DNA from: Tilletiaria anomala UBC 951
Lineage: Eukaryota > Basidiomycota > Exobasidiomycetes > Georgefischeriales > Tilletiariaceae
Length of the DNA: 64,000 nucleotides
Direction: 5' to 3'
Assembly: GCF_000711695.1 (NCBI RefSeq)
Contig: NW_013546924.1
Span: forward strand, 1-64,000
Shown here one piece after another: positions 43,489-54,796 of the stretch. The translations under genes were made by a program, and so were the position numbers. The notes under the pieces are model-generated. The model did no database searches, was not told where the DNA came from, and worked only from the letters and a program-made list of their open reading frames with translations. Positions within the stretch are counted from its first letter, which is position 1, and each line of letters starts with the position of its first letter.

Positions 43489-44500
43489 GATCAGCCCATG
43501 GCCGCGGCGGGGTAGCGTGTCCCGGACAATTTCTCCACCTCGTCGACCAAAGTGCGGAGCTTGTCGAACGTCTGCTGATCCGGATGGACCTTCGCCGCTT
43601 CCCCATTGCTCTTCACGGTCGCTGCCTTCGTCGAGCTGGAGATGACGATGAGCCGCTCGTACTGCGCCAGATTTCACACCATGACTAGCTGCGTGACGCC
43701 GTCCACGAGCTTGAGGTTCTCATCAAAACTCTCCTTGTCGAGGTACAGCATGTGCAAGCGTAAGTCGCCTAGCTGTAGCTGGCCGCACGAGCACATTTCG
43801 CCGCTCCTTGCATGTGGCCATGACGCCGTTCCATTCGATCTCCAAGCTGAGCTGGTTGTACTCCACCTGGACTACCGCGACATGCACGACGGCGTGGATT
43901 TCGCGGATGGTCTTCGCGTTCACTTCGAGCAGACCGGTGTGGTTGGAGGGGACCTCCTCGGCCAGCGCCTCGAAGGTCTTCCCGATTTTCTCGTCAGTCA
44001 GCTTCGGATCACTTCGAGCGGGTTAGAAGTTGTCGAGCTTCTTGGCGCCTGGCACCGCCTCTGCTGCTTGGAGCTCCTCGCGCAGATTCTCGACTGAAGA
44101 GTCGAGACTGCTGAGGTTCTTGAAGAGCTCGAACCCTCCTTTGAGGGAAAGGACAACTAGCTCGATGTTTCCATGTGCTAACAAAGCGCAATAAATAAGT
44201 TTGAACAATGTTAGTCTTGCCACGCGCGATTCAAAAAATGAGGGCTTTCAACGTGAATGCAAGGCCAAGGGCAAGAGCAGTAAGCGACTGTCCGCGCCTC
44301 ACATACCTTTTCGAGGTAACACTTGGGGAGGGCAAGGTTGTGAATAGAATCTGCCGTGTAGAAAGTTCCGACATTGGTCATCAATTTGTAGCTGCCTTCG
44401 AGAGTGGCATTGAAGGCGTTGAAGGGCTGAGCAACCGGTGCGATATCAGGCGCCCAGGTCAGGGCCATCGCTCCTGTCGAAGTGGATCCAGTCGGGTGTT
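43489..44500 (-). pseudogene. Decayed pyridoxal-reductase-type aldo-keto reductase gene
   Basis: Members reduce pyridoxal to pyridoxine with NADPH. On the minus strand an N-terminal fragment (STSTGAMALTWAPD, then FNAFNATLEGSYKLMT and VGTFYTAD) matches the AKR start. EVNAKTIREIHAVVH and VAVVQVEYNQLSLEIEWNG match the central strand where the family has VQVEYSPF. The 3' end (FDKLRTLVDEVEKLSG then TRYPAAAMG and stop) matches the final helix. The fragments are in order but in different frames, and the usual catalytic Tyr/Lys region is scrambled, so no intact product is possible. It lies on the opposite side of LYS1 from the decayed AACS. Confidence 0.72.
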
Positions 44501-45437
44501 GGAGTGTCAGTCAGCTGGGCCTAGGAGATTCCTCATTGCCGCGATATACCAGGTGCTCACAGTAGTGAGACTGCAAACAATAGACAATAGATGTCGAGAG
44601 GCGGTGTGCGAGATTGGTGCAGGTGAGCCTCCTCGTACATGGCAGGCGGGTAATCTGCACATGATTTCCGCAAGGGCTTGCTCACCAGGTGTGACCTTAA
44701 AGCCAGACTCTCCGAGAGCATGCGCCGGTACGAACATCTTGCAGGTGGTGCTCAGGGGAGGGTGGGTCTCCAATACGGGCTCGGTACCTGTTGAATGAAG
44801 GTAGGTCGGGGTGAAATACAGGGTGTTCCTCTGGTGGTTTCCTTCGTGGTTTTTGATTATCTGTTGGTTCTGTCGTGGTGATAGACAGCGCTCCATACGA
44901 GGAAGCAGCAAGCCGCGGCACCAATTTATAAGGACCAATGCATGCAATTGAAGGTTGGCGTAGAGAGAGCATGTGTTTGGGGCAAAGGCGGGGGTGAAAC
45001 GATCAACGTGGATTCAAGTCTTCGAGATGATGCACCAGAACTCAAAAGCTGTGCCCGCCTGTGTGTTCGATCACCGTCGCTGGTTTTATGGATGGAACGA
45101 TCGTGTTACGGTCGCTGCGCCATAAAGTGCGAGGATGGTTGGCACCAGGACAGTCAATGGGGAGTAGGGTTCGGCGCTGCCCGCCTGCGATGGTGCCATC
45201 ATACCAAGCATGAGTTCAGGCACTCTCTACACCTATGGTGCATTTCTTTTTTATTATTAAAAAAGCCTTCCCCTTCATCACTTCTTCATCCTTGCGCACC
45301 CGAGGACCTGCGGACTCCACCATTTGAACTCAGCAGCGCTTACCGGCCGATGCGCTTCGCCCTCTTTGGCAGCATCTCAATCATTCATAACTTCAGCGCC
45401 AGCTGCAACTCCCAGACCAAAGAAGCAAAACGGCGCC
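44501..45437. other. Intergenic upstream of CFD1
   Basis: This 940 bp has a minus-strand open frame at 44507-44947 that shows no recognisable motif beyond the adjacent pseudogene. The right part should be the CFD1 promoter and 5' UTR. An A/T run near 45247-45264 is the only compositional feature. Confidence 0.35.
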
Positions 45438-46684
45438 ATGTCCGCCTCGCAAGCAGGCCCCGATGAAAAGATCATCCGCCGCTTGAGCAACGTCAAGCAC
45501 ATCATCATCGTCCTCTCCGGAAAAGGCGGCGTAGGCAAGAGCTCCATCGCAGCGCAGCTTGCCCTCTCGCTCTCCTCGACGCCTGTGCCTGACTCTGCCC
45601 AAGCTGGCAGCGGCAGCAACAGCCCCCAGCATGCGGGGCCGAGCACGTCTACATTAGCGGCAGTGTCTGCCTCTTCCAGTCGTATTCCACGGGTGGGTAT
45701 CCTGGATGTAGACTTGACCGGGCCTTCGATTCCGCGTATGGTCGGTCTGGACGGTTCGAACGTTAAGCAATCCTCCGACGGGTGGGTTCCCGTCTTCGCA
45801 GATGCCACCCAGCGACTGGCCGTCATGAGCGTGGGCTTCTTGCTCAAGAGCAAAAACGACAGCGTCGTCTGGCGTGGGCCAAAGAAGAATGCCATGATCA
45901 AGCAGTTTCTCGGAGATGTGCGATGGGGAGAGCTTGACTACTTGATTATTGACACTCCGCCAGGTGAGAACCATGCTGCTTTTCTTTCCTGCCTCTAGAG
46001 ACACTTATATCTTCCTCGCTCACATTTTGCATAGGAACATCCGACGAGCACATCTCCCTTCTCGAGTATCTACGCACTTTCAACCCTACCGCGGTGCTCG
46101 TCACAACGCCTCAAGCCGTCTCGCTGGCCGATAACATGCGCTCGCTCGACTTTACACGCAAGACCGCCCTGCCACTGCTTGGGCTGATTGAGAACATGAG
46201 CGGCTATGTCTGCCCACACTGCTCCGAATGTACCAACGTCTGGGGCCGCGGAGGCGGCGAGGCGCTCGCGAAGCGTGAAGGGATCCATTTTCTCGGACGC
46301 ATACCCATCGATCCGGGGCTTGTACGCGTGCTCGATGACGCAAGAGACGAGGCGCTGCAGCATACGTGCGCGGGTGGCGCCGCGGCGCAGGTCGGCATCC
46401 ACAACGTCAGCGCGCCCCTACCTGCTGGCGCCGACATCGATGCGGCGGAAGGGAGCAACGCGCTCACTGCGCCGCGAGGAAGTGAAGAGGAGAACGACGA
46501 CACGGCTAGTGCGCCGAGCGGGACGCTGCTGAGTCAGACGCTGCTCAGACGATATCGACAATCACAGACGTTCCCCATCTTCCAAGACATCACGCGACAG
46601 ATCGTGCAGCTGGCTGACGAACTTGATTCCAAGTCCAAGCTCGAGGCCCTGTCCTTATACAGCCAGCAGCCACCCCCTTCATAA
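45438..46684 (+). CDS. CFD1: Cytosolic Fe-S cluster assembly factor Cfd1 (Nubp2)
   Basis: Cfd1 pairs with Nbp35 as the scaffold P-loop NTPase of the cytosolic iron-sulfur assembly machinery. The two exons are 45438-45963 and 46035-46684, giving 391 aa. The Walker A motif [16 protein letters not shown] lies near residue 30, followed by a ~35-residue Ser/Gly insert before [16 protein letters not shown]. The Walker B-like strand [16 protein letters not shown] spans the intron. The C-terminal CxxC ([10 protein letters not shown]) binds the bridging cluster. A second acidic insert lies between the P-loop core and the last helix, making the protein longer than yeast Cfd1. ATG 45438 is the first in-frame ATG; the upstream open frame has none. 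Confidence 0.93.
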
Positions 46685-46935
46685 AAAGGATGGCAACAAC
46701 TACGTGTTCACGCAATACCAGATGTGATCTAGAATAGAACATTTGACACCATTGCATACGCCATACTCTTGCAACCAGCAGAAAATGCCTTTCTTCAGAT
46801 GATGGCAGTACGCTTTCGCAGCATCTATTAAGCCTTTTTTGGAGATGCTATGGGGCAATAAGGAGGAGAATCTGCGCAACAGCGACTCTGCTGATTGAAG
46901 CTCACCGAGACGTGATTGAGAAGGGATACGGGCGC

Positions 46936-48420
46936 CTACTTGTTGGCCAGAGCGTGCGGCCCTATCTTTGAAAGCTTTTTCGGTGGCTTCCGCAGCACCT
47001 GCACCGCACCGCCACCCTGGCCCGCAAAAGCAAGAACAACCTGTTCCTCCCCTAACGCGGTGCCAAGCCTCTTCTTCCTAGCCGCAACACACTTCTTAGA
47101 AAAGTTGAAAAGCTCCTGCGTCGAGCGTGCCGGGAAGCTGGGATGCTGCGCGATCGATTTGAACAGGTCAAAGTCCAGCGTCGAGTAGATACCTATCAAG
47201 CGCTCCTGTGCCCCCGGTACCGGCGGCACGGAAAATGCGCCAGTCTCCACCGGTAGTGCCCGCGCCAGGAATTCCGTCGTGGTTCGATTCAGGTCCTCGC
47301 TGTATGCACCGTACCGGGGCGGGGCTGTGGAGGACGAGGCGATGGACCCGTTCGGCGAGTGCGACGCACTGCTGTTGTTGACGTCGCCGAAAGCTGGTGA
47401 GCTTGTAGTGGAAAAGGACGACAAGCGAGGGTGTTGGGTCGTGGCGCGTGAGAAGGCGATGTAGCTCTGCACGTTGTCGGCTGTGATGCTCTGCTTGCAA
47501 ATCGCGTGGGCTGCTTGGCACAACTCGTCGAGCTGCAGGTAGAACGCAGCTGCCAGAACGGCTAGTGCATTCTCGGGTGTGATGAGCGAGGAGGATGGCC
47601 CGCCATAGAGGTGGCCCAGGCAGATGGAGATGGCGTCCTCGGTGATGTGCGGGTCATCGAGTTGGAGGCCTGCAGAAGCATCCACCATGTCAGCGAAAGG
47701 TTCATCTGTGCGTTGTTGTATGAAGAGCGAACCCACCAATCTCTCTTCGATGTGTGCTCATCAAAAGTTGGCGGAGGTATGGAGAGCGAGCAAGGAGGAG
47801 TGTGTGGAGGTGGAACATGCGAGTGAACCCGTTTACGCTGTGAAAGTGGAGAATGCAATCGCTGTAACAGGATACACAAACAAACAAAAATTTCAGCCTT
47901 CATCGTTCGGTGTGAAAGGTAAACGGACCGCTCAGCTGCCAAGCACTCACTGCCACTGTGCGCTGCCGGATCAGAAAGGAGGCAAGAGAGAATCATTCAA
48001 TGAGCATTCACGGCTGACAGGGGTCATCAGAATCTGACGACTGACTTGCAGAATCCATTCTGATGGTCGATTCGGTGCAGCGAGGATGAGAATGAGAATG
48101 GTAAGTGACCAGATTTCTACACCGAATCAGGCTGCAAGCCAGCTCACCTGGTAAACATGCTGAAGCAGAGCATCGGCGCCTGGTTGATTCGCAGTGCCTC
48201 CAACGGCGCCGCCGCCGCTACTGCTCCCTGCTGTAAAGAAGCTGGCTTGGGATTGTATGGGCGAATGGGAGGATGTTGCTGCTGATGTGGCCGCCGTGGC
48301 GGTCTCGTGGCCTCTATCAGATGTACCGCCAGCAGAAGTAGTCGGAGCTGCAGTGGAGGTGCTGCCGGCTTCGCTCGCAGCGCTGCTAGTGTGTGGAACC
48401 CCGTTCGAGGGCATCAGCAT
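46936..48420 (-). CDS. BTB/POZ domain protein
   Basis: BTB domains mediate dimerisation and often recruit Cul3; the specific role here is unknown. The four exons are 48420-48148, 48059-48046 (14 nt), 47861-47737 and 47669-46936, giving 381 aa. The N-terminal ~80 residues are Ser/Thr/Gly-rich. The BTB core starts at LLQHVYQ, passes through the micro-exon (NGFC) into DCILHFHSVNG and MFHLHTLLLARSPYLRQLL, then LDDPHITEDAISICLGHLYGG and LAAAFYLQLDELC. The rest is a helical region with a Ser/Asn insert and the basic end RKPPKKLSKIGPHA. Each junction is GT-AG and in frame, which supports the tiny exon. It is divergent from EMC4. Confidence 0.82.
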
Positions 48421-49033
48421 CGCGGACAACGGTGGCCGGGTCGAAATAGCGCCGACTGCGCCTCCCTGAATTCGTTTACAAGGCTCTCAATCTGTAGCGC
48501 AGAACCAGATGCGAGCAGCGTGGTGTTTGACCTTCTATGGAGGAAAGCAGGACGTGTGTGAGTGAGGCGATGGTAGGCTGTAGAATGCAATAGATCAAAA
48601 TTAATGAGAGCTCGGTCGACGAATGATTGAATCAGAAACCCAACCCCAAAGAGATGGAGATTCTCTCTCTCGGCCTCTCTCGTTTTCTCTCGTCTCTCTC
48701 TGGGGACTCTAGGTTCCAACAGAAAAAGTATACTTTACTCTCAGTGCGTGTCAATGTATGTCATGTGACCTCTTACTCCGAAACGCCGAATTGTTCAGTG
48801 GGCTCCAGAGTGTGGGTGAGGAGGAGCGGAACTGTTAAGGCACATGCATGGTGCTTGCTGACAGCTTGATGCTGCTGGGCCCTGGGATAAGGTGGAATGC
48901 TTGCAGCCTTGCTGACAAGTCCAACACGTAACTTGCTCGCCATCAAGAGGAAAAGAACAAGGGTGCGTCCGCTATTCAGGACGCGATAATACAAGACGCA
49001 TAGACAAATCGATCACACAGCTCGCTCGCCAGT
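48421..49033. promoter_or_regulatory. Shared divergent promoter region BTB/EMC4
   Basis: This 613-bp gap between divergent starts has a CT/AG-rich patch near 48655-48710. No coding signal was found. Confidence 0.35.
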
Positions 49034-49919
49034 ATGCCGGCTCTTCTCGCATGGGCCCAAGCCGCGCCAGGACCTAGTCGGTACGTCGTTCATCGTTGGC
49101 TGGAGCTCTTGTGTGTCTGCAGCTCAGCCTCGGCCTTGGTCCTGACGCTTTGATCTTTCATTCTCTGGTTTGCTAAATAACTTGTAGGTCATCCGCGAAA
49201 GCGACGCCTGCGGTCAATCCGCCAGGCTACACGCCCGACGTTTCAGTAGCAAAGGTGCGCTCTGGCTTAGCCGACCACTGGTTTCAATGCTCTGACACCC
49301 ACACATGCGCCGTCCCCCCCCTGCGACTCTGTGGACAAGCAGAAGAGCAGCAAGTTGGGGCAAGCGGCGGCAGCGCGATCAGATCCTTCCGAGCTGCAGC
49401 TGGCCAAAGCGTGGGAGGTGTCCTACTCACCCGCGAAGAACCTGCCGATGAACGCGTTCATGTTGTACATGAGCGGCAACACCGTGCAAATCTTCAGCAT
49501 GATGGCCGTCAGTATGCTCTTCCAGACACCAGTTAAAGGTATCGCTACAACGCAGCAGAGTGAGCCATGCCCCTTGGCAAGATTGCAATAGAGGGTATAC
49601 TGATGAATGGTTTGTTCGAATTCGATTGAATGTTTCTCTAGCGTTCGCACGCTTTGCTTCCCCATCACATTCGCTCCTGCTGCCCAAGATCGTCTTCATT
49701 CTGTGCCACCTCGCAGCGGTCGCGCTCGGTATCTGGAAGTGCTGGAGTATGGGCCTGCTACCGACAGAGAGCAGTGACTGGCTAGCGTGGAGGCAGCCAC
49801 GAATAGTGAGTTGCTGTACCTTCAACTTTTGCAAATCCAGATTCTCAGTTGTTCTAACATTGCCGCATCCCGTCACATTTCTTCGCCAGCCGCTGGAGTA
49901 CACGCCTATTCGATCATAG
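49034..49919 (+). CDS. EMC4: ER membrane protein complex subunit 4 (Emc4)
   Basis: Emc4 belongs to the EMC insertase that places transmembrane segments into the ER. The five exons are 49034-49080, 49188-49254, 49343-49538, 49642-49805 and 49890-49919, giving 167 aa. The hallmark AKNLPMNAFMLYMSGNTVQIFS leads into the first membrane segment. The second is LLLPKIVFILCHLAAVALGIWK, and the final exon gives PLEYTPIRS. Exon 3 could start three bases earlier using an AAG acceptor, adding one Gln. The 3' end is only 27 bp from the stop of the convergent gene. Confidence 0.9.
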
Positions 49920-49946
49920 CTCTCCTTTAAACGCATGGCTTTCTAT

Positions 49947-51475
49947 TCATTGCATCCTACGTCCAAGTAGCGCAGCACGCATCCTCGCTTGAAGTCTCTC
50001 CTCTCCTGCTTGCAACTCCTTCTCGAGCTGCGCAAGTCTCTGGGCGTGTTCGAACGTGGAGAGGTGTTCCTCCACTTCGGGCGTCTTACTGTCTTCGACG
50101 TCGTGATGTTGCTCCTCTGCGTGGCTTCTTGAAGGCTGAACGTCCTCTGGCTGTTCCCGAGCCGCGGGTGAACACCGCTCAGTTCGTCGATGTTCAGTGA
50201 CTGTATTCAGAAACTGCTCGTTGGCAGCCGCATCTTTGGCCAGATCAGGCTCTGAATGCGACTTGATCTCATGGATTCTGTGCTCAGATCGAAGCTCCGC
50301 AAAGGTGGGTGTCTTTTCCATGTTGACATCACCAGCATCCGCAACGGTCGCAACTATGATCGAGGGCAACCGAGGTATCTGGACTAAAGAGGATGACGAG
50401 ACTCTGCGACCTCCAACGAGCTGTGCTACCTCATCCTCCATCTCTTCCACGCTCTCGTACGCGAATGTGGCGGTCATGTCAGCTGCTGTTCTTTCAGAGG
50501 ACGAAAGGGGCGGAGGTGATGAGTCGCAATGCATATGCCGATCGCATGCAGCGTGCAAATTCTCGGTGTCGACAGGATCGGTAGGAGAGAGGTCAGGCAA
50601 GGACGAGCGGTCGCTGTATGCACAGTCACTGTGATCCTGACCTTCAGAATAGGGTAGAATGTCTGTGTTGCTCGTCAGCGCGACCGGAGGTGAGCTCTTT
50701 GATCTGTACTGAGTGTTGCTCGCCGAAAGAGCACTGTCATCAGGCGCATCCCAAGCATTTATTTGGGACTGGTTTTGCTCCGGTATGATCAGCTGGAGGG
50801 GTGTCGGCAAACGATAGCATTCCCTCTCAGCCAACGGTACCCCCTCGGCACGTGACAACGAAGAATTGGGTGGCGGGATAAGCGGACGGTCCGCGGTCTC
50901 TTTCAGATCTTTAGACATGCATGCACCGGTCCAATCGTTCTGCTGTAAGAGAAATGATCGCATGTCTCTGAAACGCTTCTTCTCTGCAAGCGCGGCGTGG
51001 TCCTCCAGGCGTGCCTCATCAGCTGTCCCTCCATAAGGCTGGACGTGGTCAATTTCTGCATTGGTTGCGTGCTTGGTCTCCGGTCCGGGCTTAGCCTTTT
51101 TCTTTTCTGCCTGGGACGCTAGGATCTGCTCGACGGCTCTGCGTTTGCCCGGTTGGTCATGCCTGGATCTGAACAAGTTGAAGGTGGACGACGGCACGGA
51201 AGGACGTCCGGTATGGGCAGAGGATGAGAAAACGGAGCGCTTCGTGTTGCTGTGGCCGCTGGAAGTCATGTCTACATTGCCACCACTACTGTGACGGTTG
51301 AGGCGGCTGGTCGTGTATCTGCAAGAATGCGAAGCGTGGGAGACAGACAAAACGTAGGTACGGGCATCATTCACATAGCTGAACGCATTCTTGGAATTCG
51401 AGGGCCAGAGTAAAAGAGAGAGAGGCAATGAGTACAAGCGACTTACCGGCCGCCAATCTGATTGATACCCGTCAT
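49947..51475 (-). CDS. Unknown 466-aa Ser-rich protein with C-terminal coiled coil
   Basis: I do not recognise this protein. The two exons are 51475-51447 and 51318-49947; the short first exon encodes MTGINQIGGR. The N-terminal third is Ser/Lys-rich with a basic patch (QPGKRRAVEQILASQAEKKK). A short helical block, HAALAEKKRFRDMRSFLLQQ then NDWTG, around residue 180 looks conserved in style. The middle is low-complexity and acidic. The last ~40 residues (HAQRLAQLEKELQAGEERLQ and RMRAALLGRRM) predict a coiled coil. Reading the frame on upstream to 51680 without the intron would use a weak N-terminus, so the spliced start is preferred. Confidence 0.7.
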
Positions 51476-52385
51476 GCTGGTCTCGATGCGACGCTGCTGC
51501 TGCGGCCATGCACATAAAGTAGATGATCAGAGGAGGACAAGGAAACCCATGCACTGGCGTCTGGCGTACGGCGTTTTGCATGTATTCCTTCCGGCGAAGT
51601 CCTTGGCATGAGTAGGGGCAAGTTGCAGTGCAGTGTACACCATTGCACCGTGGGACCAGGCTTTGAAGTCTGGAGTCCATTTCAACTACACCCTGGTCTC
51701 AGGTCTGTGGTCACCAAACCACGAACTCATACCAGCGGTGCAGACTGTTTTGTTGCGGTTCCAATCTCTCGGTGATCGGCACAAAAAATGAGACACACTC
51801 TCGCTCTCTTCCGTCTCCGCGGACGAGAGGATCGCCAACTTGGTTGCGGCGCAAACTCTTCGCAATACCCAGGTGGTGAAGCAGCACGCACAGACACGGA
51901 CAGGTTGGTTGACCCGCTCCGTAGGGCTTTTGTGCAACCCTTCACCCTGACCAGACGAAAGGCGGACTGCGGATGTCAGTCAAGTGTATTTGACTGATCG
52001 CTAATCGTGGGCATGAAGCTCATGGGGGTTTCTCTGATGGAGATGCAGCTTACAGAAGCATGCAGCTAAGATTGCAACTCTTCGCTACAGGCTCGCGGTC
52101 ATCGTCGCCGTCCCGATCAACAGCAGCTTAGCGACATCAAGTGCAAGCTGTGTACATTCTATATCCACCTTGCCGGTATCACATCTTGGCTGCGTCATCA
52201 CCAATCGCCACCATTTACCTCAGCGTGCTTCCAATTGACTTGGGCAGTCCATAGGCGAGGCCGACAAGGGGTGCACGAATAGCTAAAAGTCCGCCCCTTT
52301 CCCGCGAGCACGGGAAGCCGTCGCTCGGATCAAGGCTTGATTGGAAGGAGGCGGCCGAGAACTATTGAAGAGGCAAAGACACCTT
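51476..52385. promoter_or_regulatory. Divergent intergenic region upstream of AUR1
   Basis: These 910 bp lie between divergent starts. No recognisable coding signal was found, only short random ORFs. Confidence 0.35.
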
Positions 52386-54203
52386 ATGGACGGCGGCGTT
52401 CACTCCGATCTCTCCATAGCAAGCCCGGCTGGCCCAATGTGGAGGATGGTAGTCGAATCACCGCGGATAACCCGCCTGCAGGGGCGAATAGCGAGCGCAT
52501 CTCGCCTGCCGCACGCTTTGCGCTACCTCCTCTCACGCACGCTCTCCGCCGCTTCGCGCTTGGAGACGTCGATCTCGATCTCTTTGTCCCTCAGGCGTTT
52601 CAGGGAGTACCACTTTTCCGTAGGGGAAAAAGTCAAGTACGCCATCTTGGGCGGCATCTCACTGTTCAGCTTGTTCATCATGGAGGTGCCCTGCTTCCCA
52701 CTCAAGCTATCCATCCCGGCGCTGTACGCACTTGCCATCCTGCTACCTATCACCTCACAGTTCTTCCTCCCAGCGGGGCCAATCTTCTGCTGGCTTCTCT
52801 TTTTCTACTCGTCCAAGTTCATCCCGCCAGACTCGCGCCCGCATATCTGGGTCTCGCTTCTCCCGACGCTCGAAACCATTTGGTACGGTGCGAGCATCTC
52901 AGACATTTTGACGCGCCTCGGCCATCCCGCGTTGGACATCCTCGCGTGGATTCCCTACGGTGTCGTACACTTCGTCGCGCCCTTCGTTGTCGCAGCCTGC
53001 CTCTTCATCTTTGCCCCACCTGGGAGCGTCAAGGTGTTCGGCACAAGCTTTGGCTTTATGAATTTGATCGGAGTCATCATCCAGATCGTCTTTCCATGCG
53101 CCCCGCCATGTGAGTGGCAAGATTTGACGTCTCTAAACCAAGGCTAAAGCGACTCGATGCGAAACGTCCTATATTCTGTGCAGGGTACGAGCTCCGTGAG
53201 GGTCTCACACCTGCGAATTACAGCATGAAGGGCTCGCCCGCCGGTCTTGCCCGCATCGACGAATTGTTCGGAGGGCATGGCTACACGCTCACATTCTCCA
53301 ACGCACCTGTCCCCTTTGGCGCCTTCCCATCTCTGCACGCGGGGACAGCGACGATGGAAGCTCTGTTTTGCTCCTACTTTTTTCCCTTTTACATCACCCT
53401 CATCAAAGGCAAAGGCGGCAAAGGCAATTCACGATGGAGAGGAGGCAGAGACATCCGAATCGACGTACGCTTCTTCTACTGGCTCTATGCCGGCTGGCTG
53501 TACTGGTGCACAATGTACCTCATGCACCACTACCTCATCGACCTCGTCGCTGGCGGCTGTCTTGCGACTATCTGCTTTTTCTGTAAGCTTCTCTGCATCC
53601 CCTTCCCCTTCTCTGTCCACTGCGGCGTAAGAGTCGCTGATGATGCCGTTCCACATATCCCCTATTTTCCTCCTTGCTCGCCATGATCCAGTCTTCCTCA
53701 CCAATGACATGCGTGACGCGATGGAGATGGGCTGGAAGTACCGCTCCAGCTCGCCCGCTCCGCTCTCTGCTGCTCCATCGCCATTACAACCCGGCTCTGC
53801 GTTTGGCGTGCGGAACGCTAACGCCAATGGGCAAGACCCTGTGGGAATGCCGAGCATCTCTGCCTCGGACGCCAACAGGGAAGAGCACTTTGCGCTCGAC
53901 AGCCTGGACTCGGCGGCGCGTTTTGACGGCAGCGGCGACAGCCATGATAGCGCTGACGAGCTCCAGGACGGCGACGGCGACCGTTGCGCCGGCCAGCGAT
54001 CCGATGGGGCAGCGAGGTGTGAAAATATGCAGATGGAGCCGCTGCTGGGTGCAGCGCGGAAAGGCAAGGGCACCTCACGGCCGCACAGCAAGCTGCGCGA
54101 CTTTGCTTTCTCCGCAGGGACGGACGCCACTGGTAGCGGCAATCAGATGATGGAAGGCAAGCCTCTGCTGAGCCGGGTGATGAGCGCTTCAAAGACTGCA
54201 TGA
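52386..54203 (+). CDS. AUR1: Inositol phosphorylceramide synthase catalytic subunit (Aur1)
   Basis: It transfers phosphoinositol from phosphatidylinositol to ceramide in the Golgi, is essential in fungi and is the target of aureobasidin A. The three exons are 52386-53109, 53184-53582 and 53692-54203, giving 544 aa. Conserved motifs are FREYHFSVGEKVKYAILG, NYSMKGSPAGLARIDELFGG, the lipid-phosphatase motif FGAFPSLHAGTATMEALF and the catalytic HHYLIDLVAGG. About eight hydrophobic segments are visible. The cytosolic C-terminal tail (~170 aa) is Ser/Asp-rich and poorly conserved. The first in-frame ATG is 52386; ATG 52436 is not excluded because the family's similarity begins only around residue 45. 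Confidence 0.94.
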
Positions 54204-54796
54204 GCCAATCCCATAGACGTCTTTGGGCTTAGCTTCTTTCATAAGGCAAGGGAGGCACATTGCGTCCAGTATGCAAGCAATCTTCACCTAAGTCTCCCAT
54301 ATCGTATTGATTCCAGAAGCAGTTTCACTACGGCCGCCTGAGCCATGGTGGGGGCACAGAGTGACGACGTTTGGTGCGCTTTCGTATCCAAACTCAAGGC
54401 ACCATCATCTGAGTTCATCGAGGCTTATTCCATGGTGCAACCCATTCCTGACAGCTCATTCCCAGTCGATGACGAGACCAAGCGCAGCGAAGGTGAAGGA
54501 GAGATGCTCGTGCAAGTGTCTTTTTGTGCGTGAGTTGTCATACTGATACATGCGCTCGCGCCATGGCGCACGATGCGTGGAAAGAAGGGCTAAAGACCGC
54601 TTGTCGGAAGAGGCGACGACGAATCATCGGCGAATCGATGATAAACGCATGAGGAACGATGCTGCGAGCGACTGCGCGACTTTGAAGTAAAGGCTGCTAC
54701 CGCATCGGCAAACGGGCTCGCGATGGGCTGAATCGCAGCAAGACAGCAGCCCAGTGGACGGGATGCCCAATGGAGCATGTTGATGTGGTTAAGCCA
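54204..54796. other. Convergent 3' region AUR1/RPL43
   Basis: These 593 bp separate facing stop codons. They should contain both 3' UTRs. No ORF of note was found. Confidence 0.4.

Noticed and set aside
51476-51680. Upstream extension of the 466-aa minus-strand gene to 51680
   Set aside because: The extension reads through a good GT-AG intron and adds an atypical Cys-rich N-terminus; the spliced start at 51475 is simpler.
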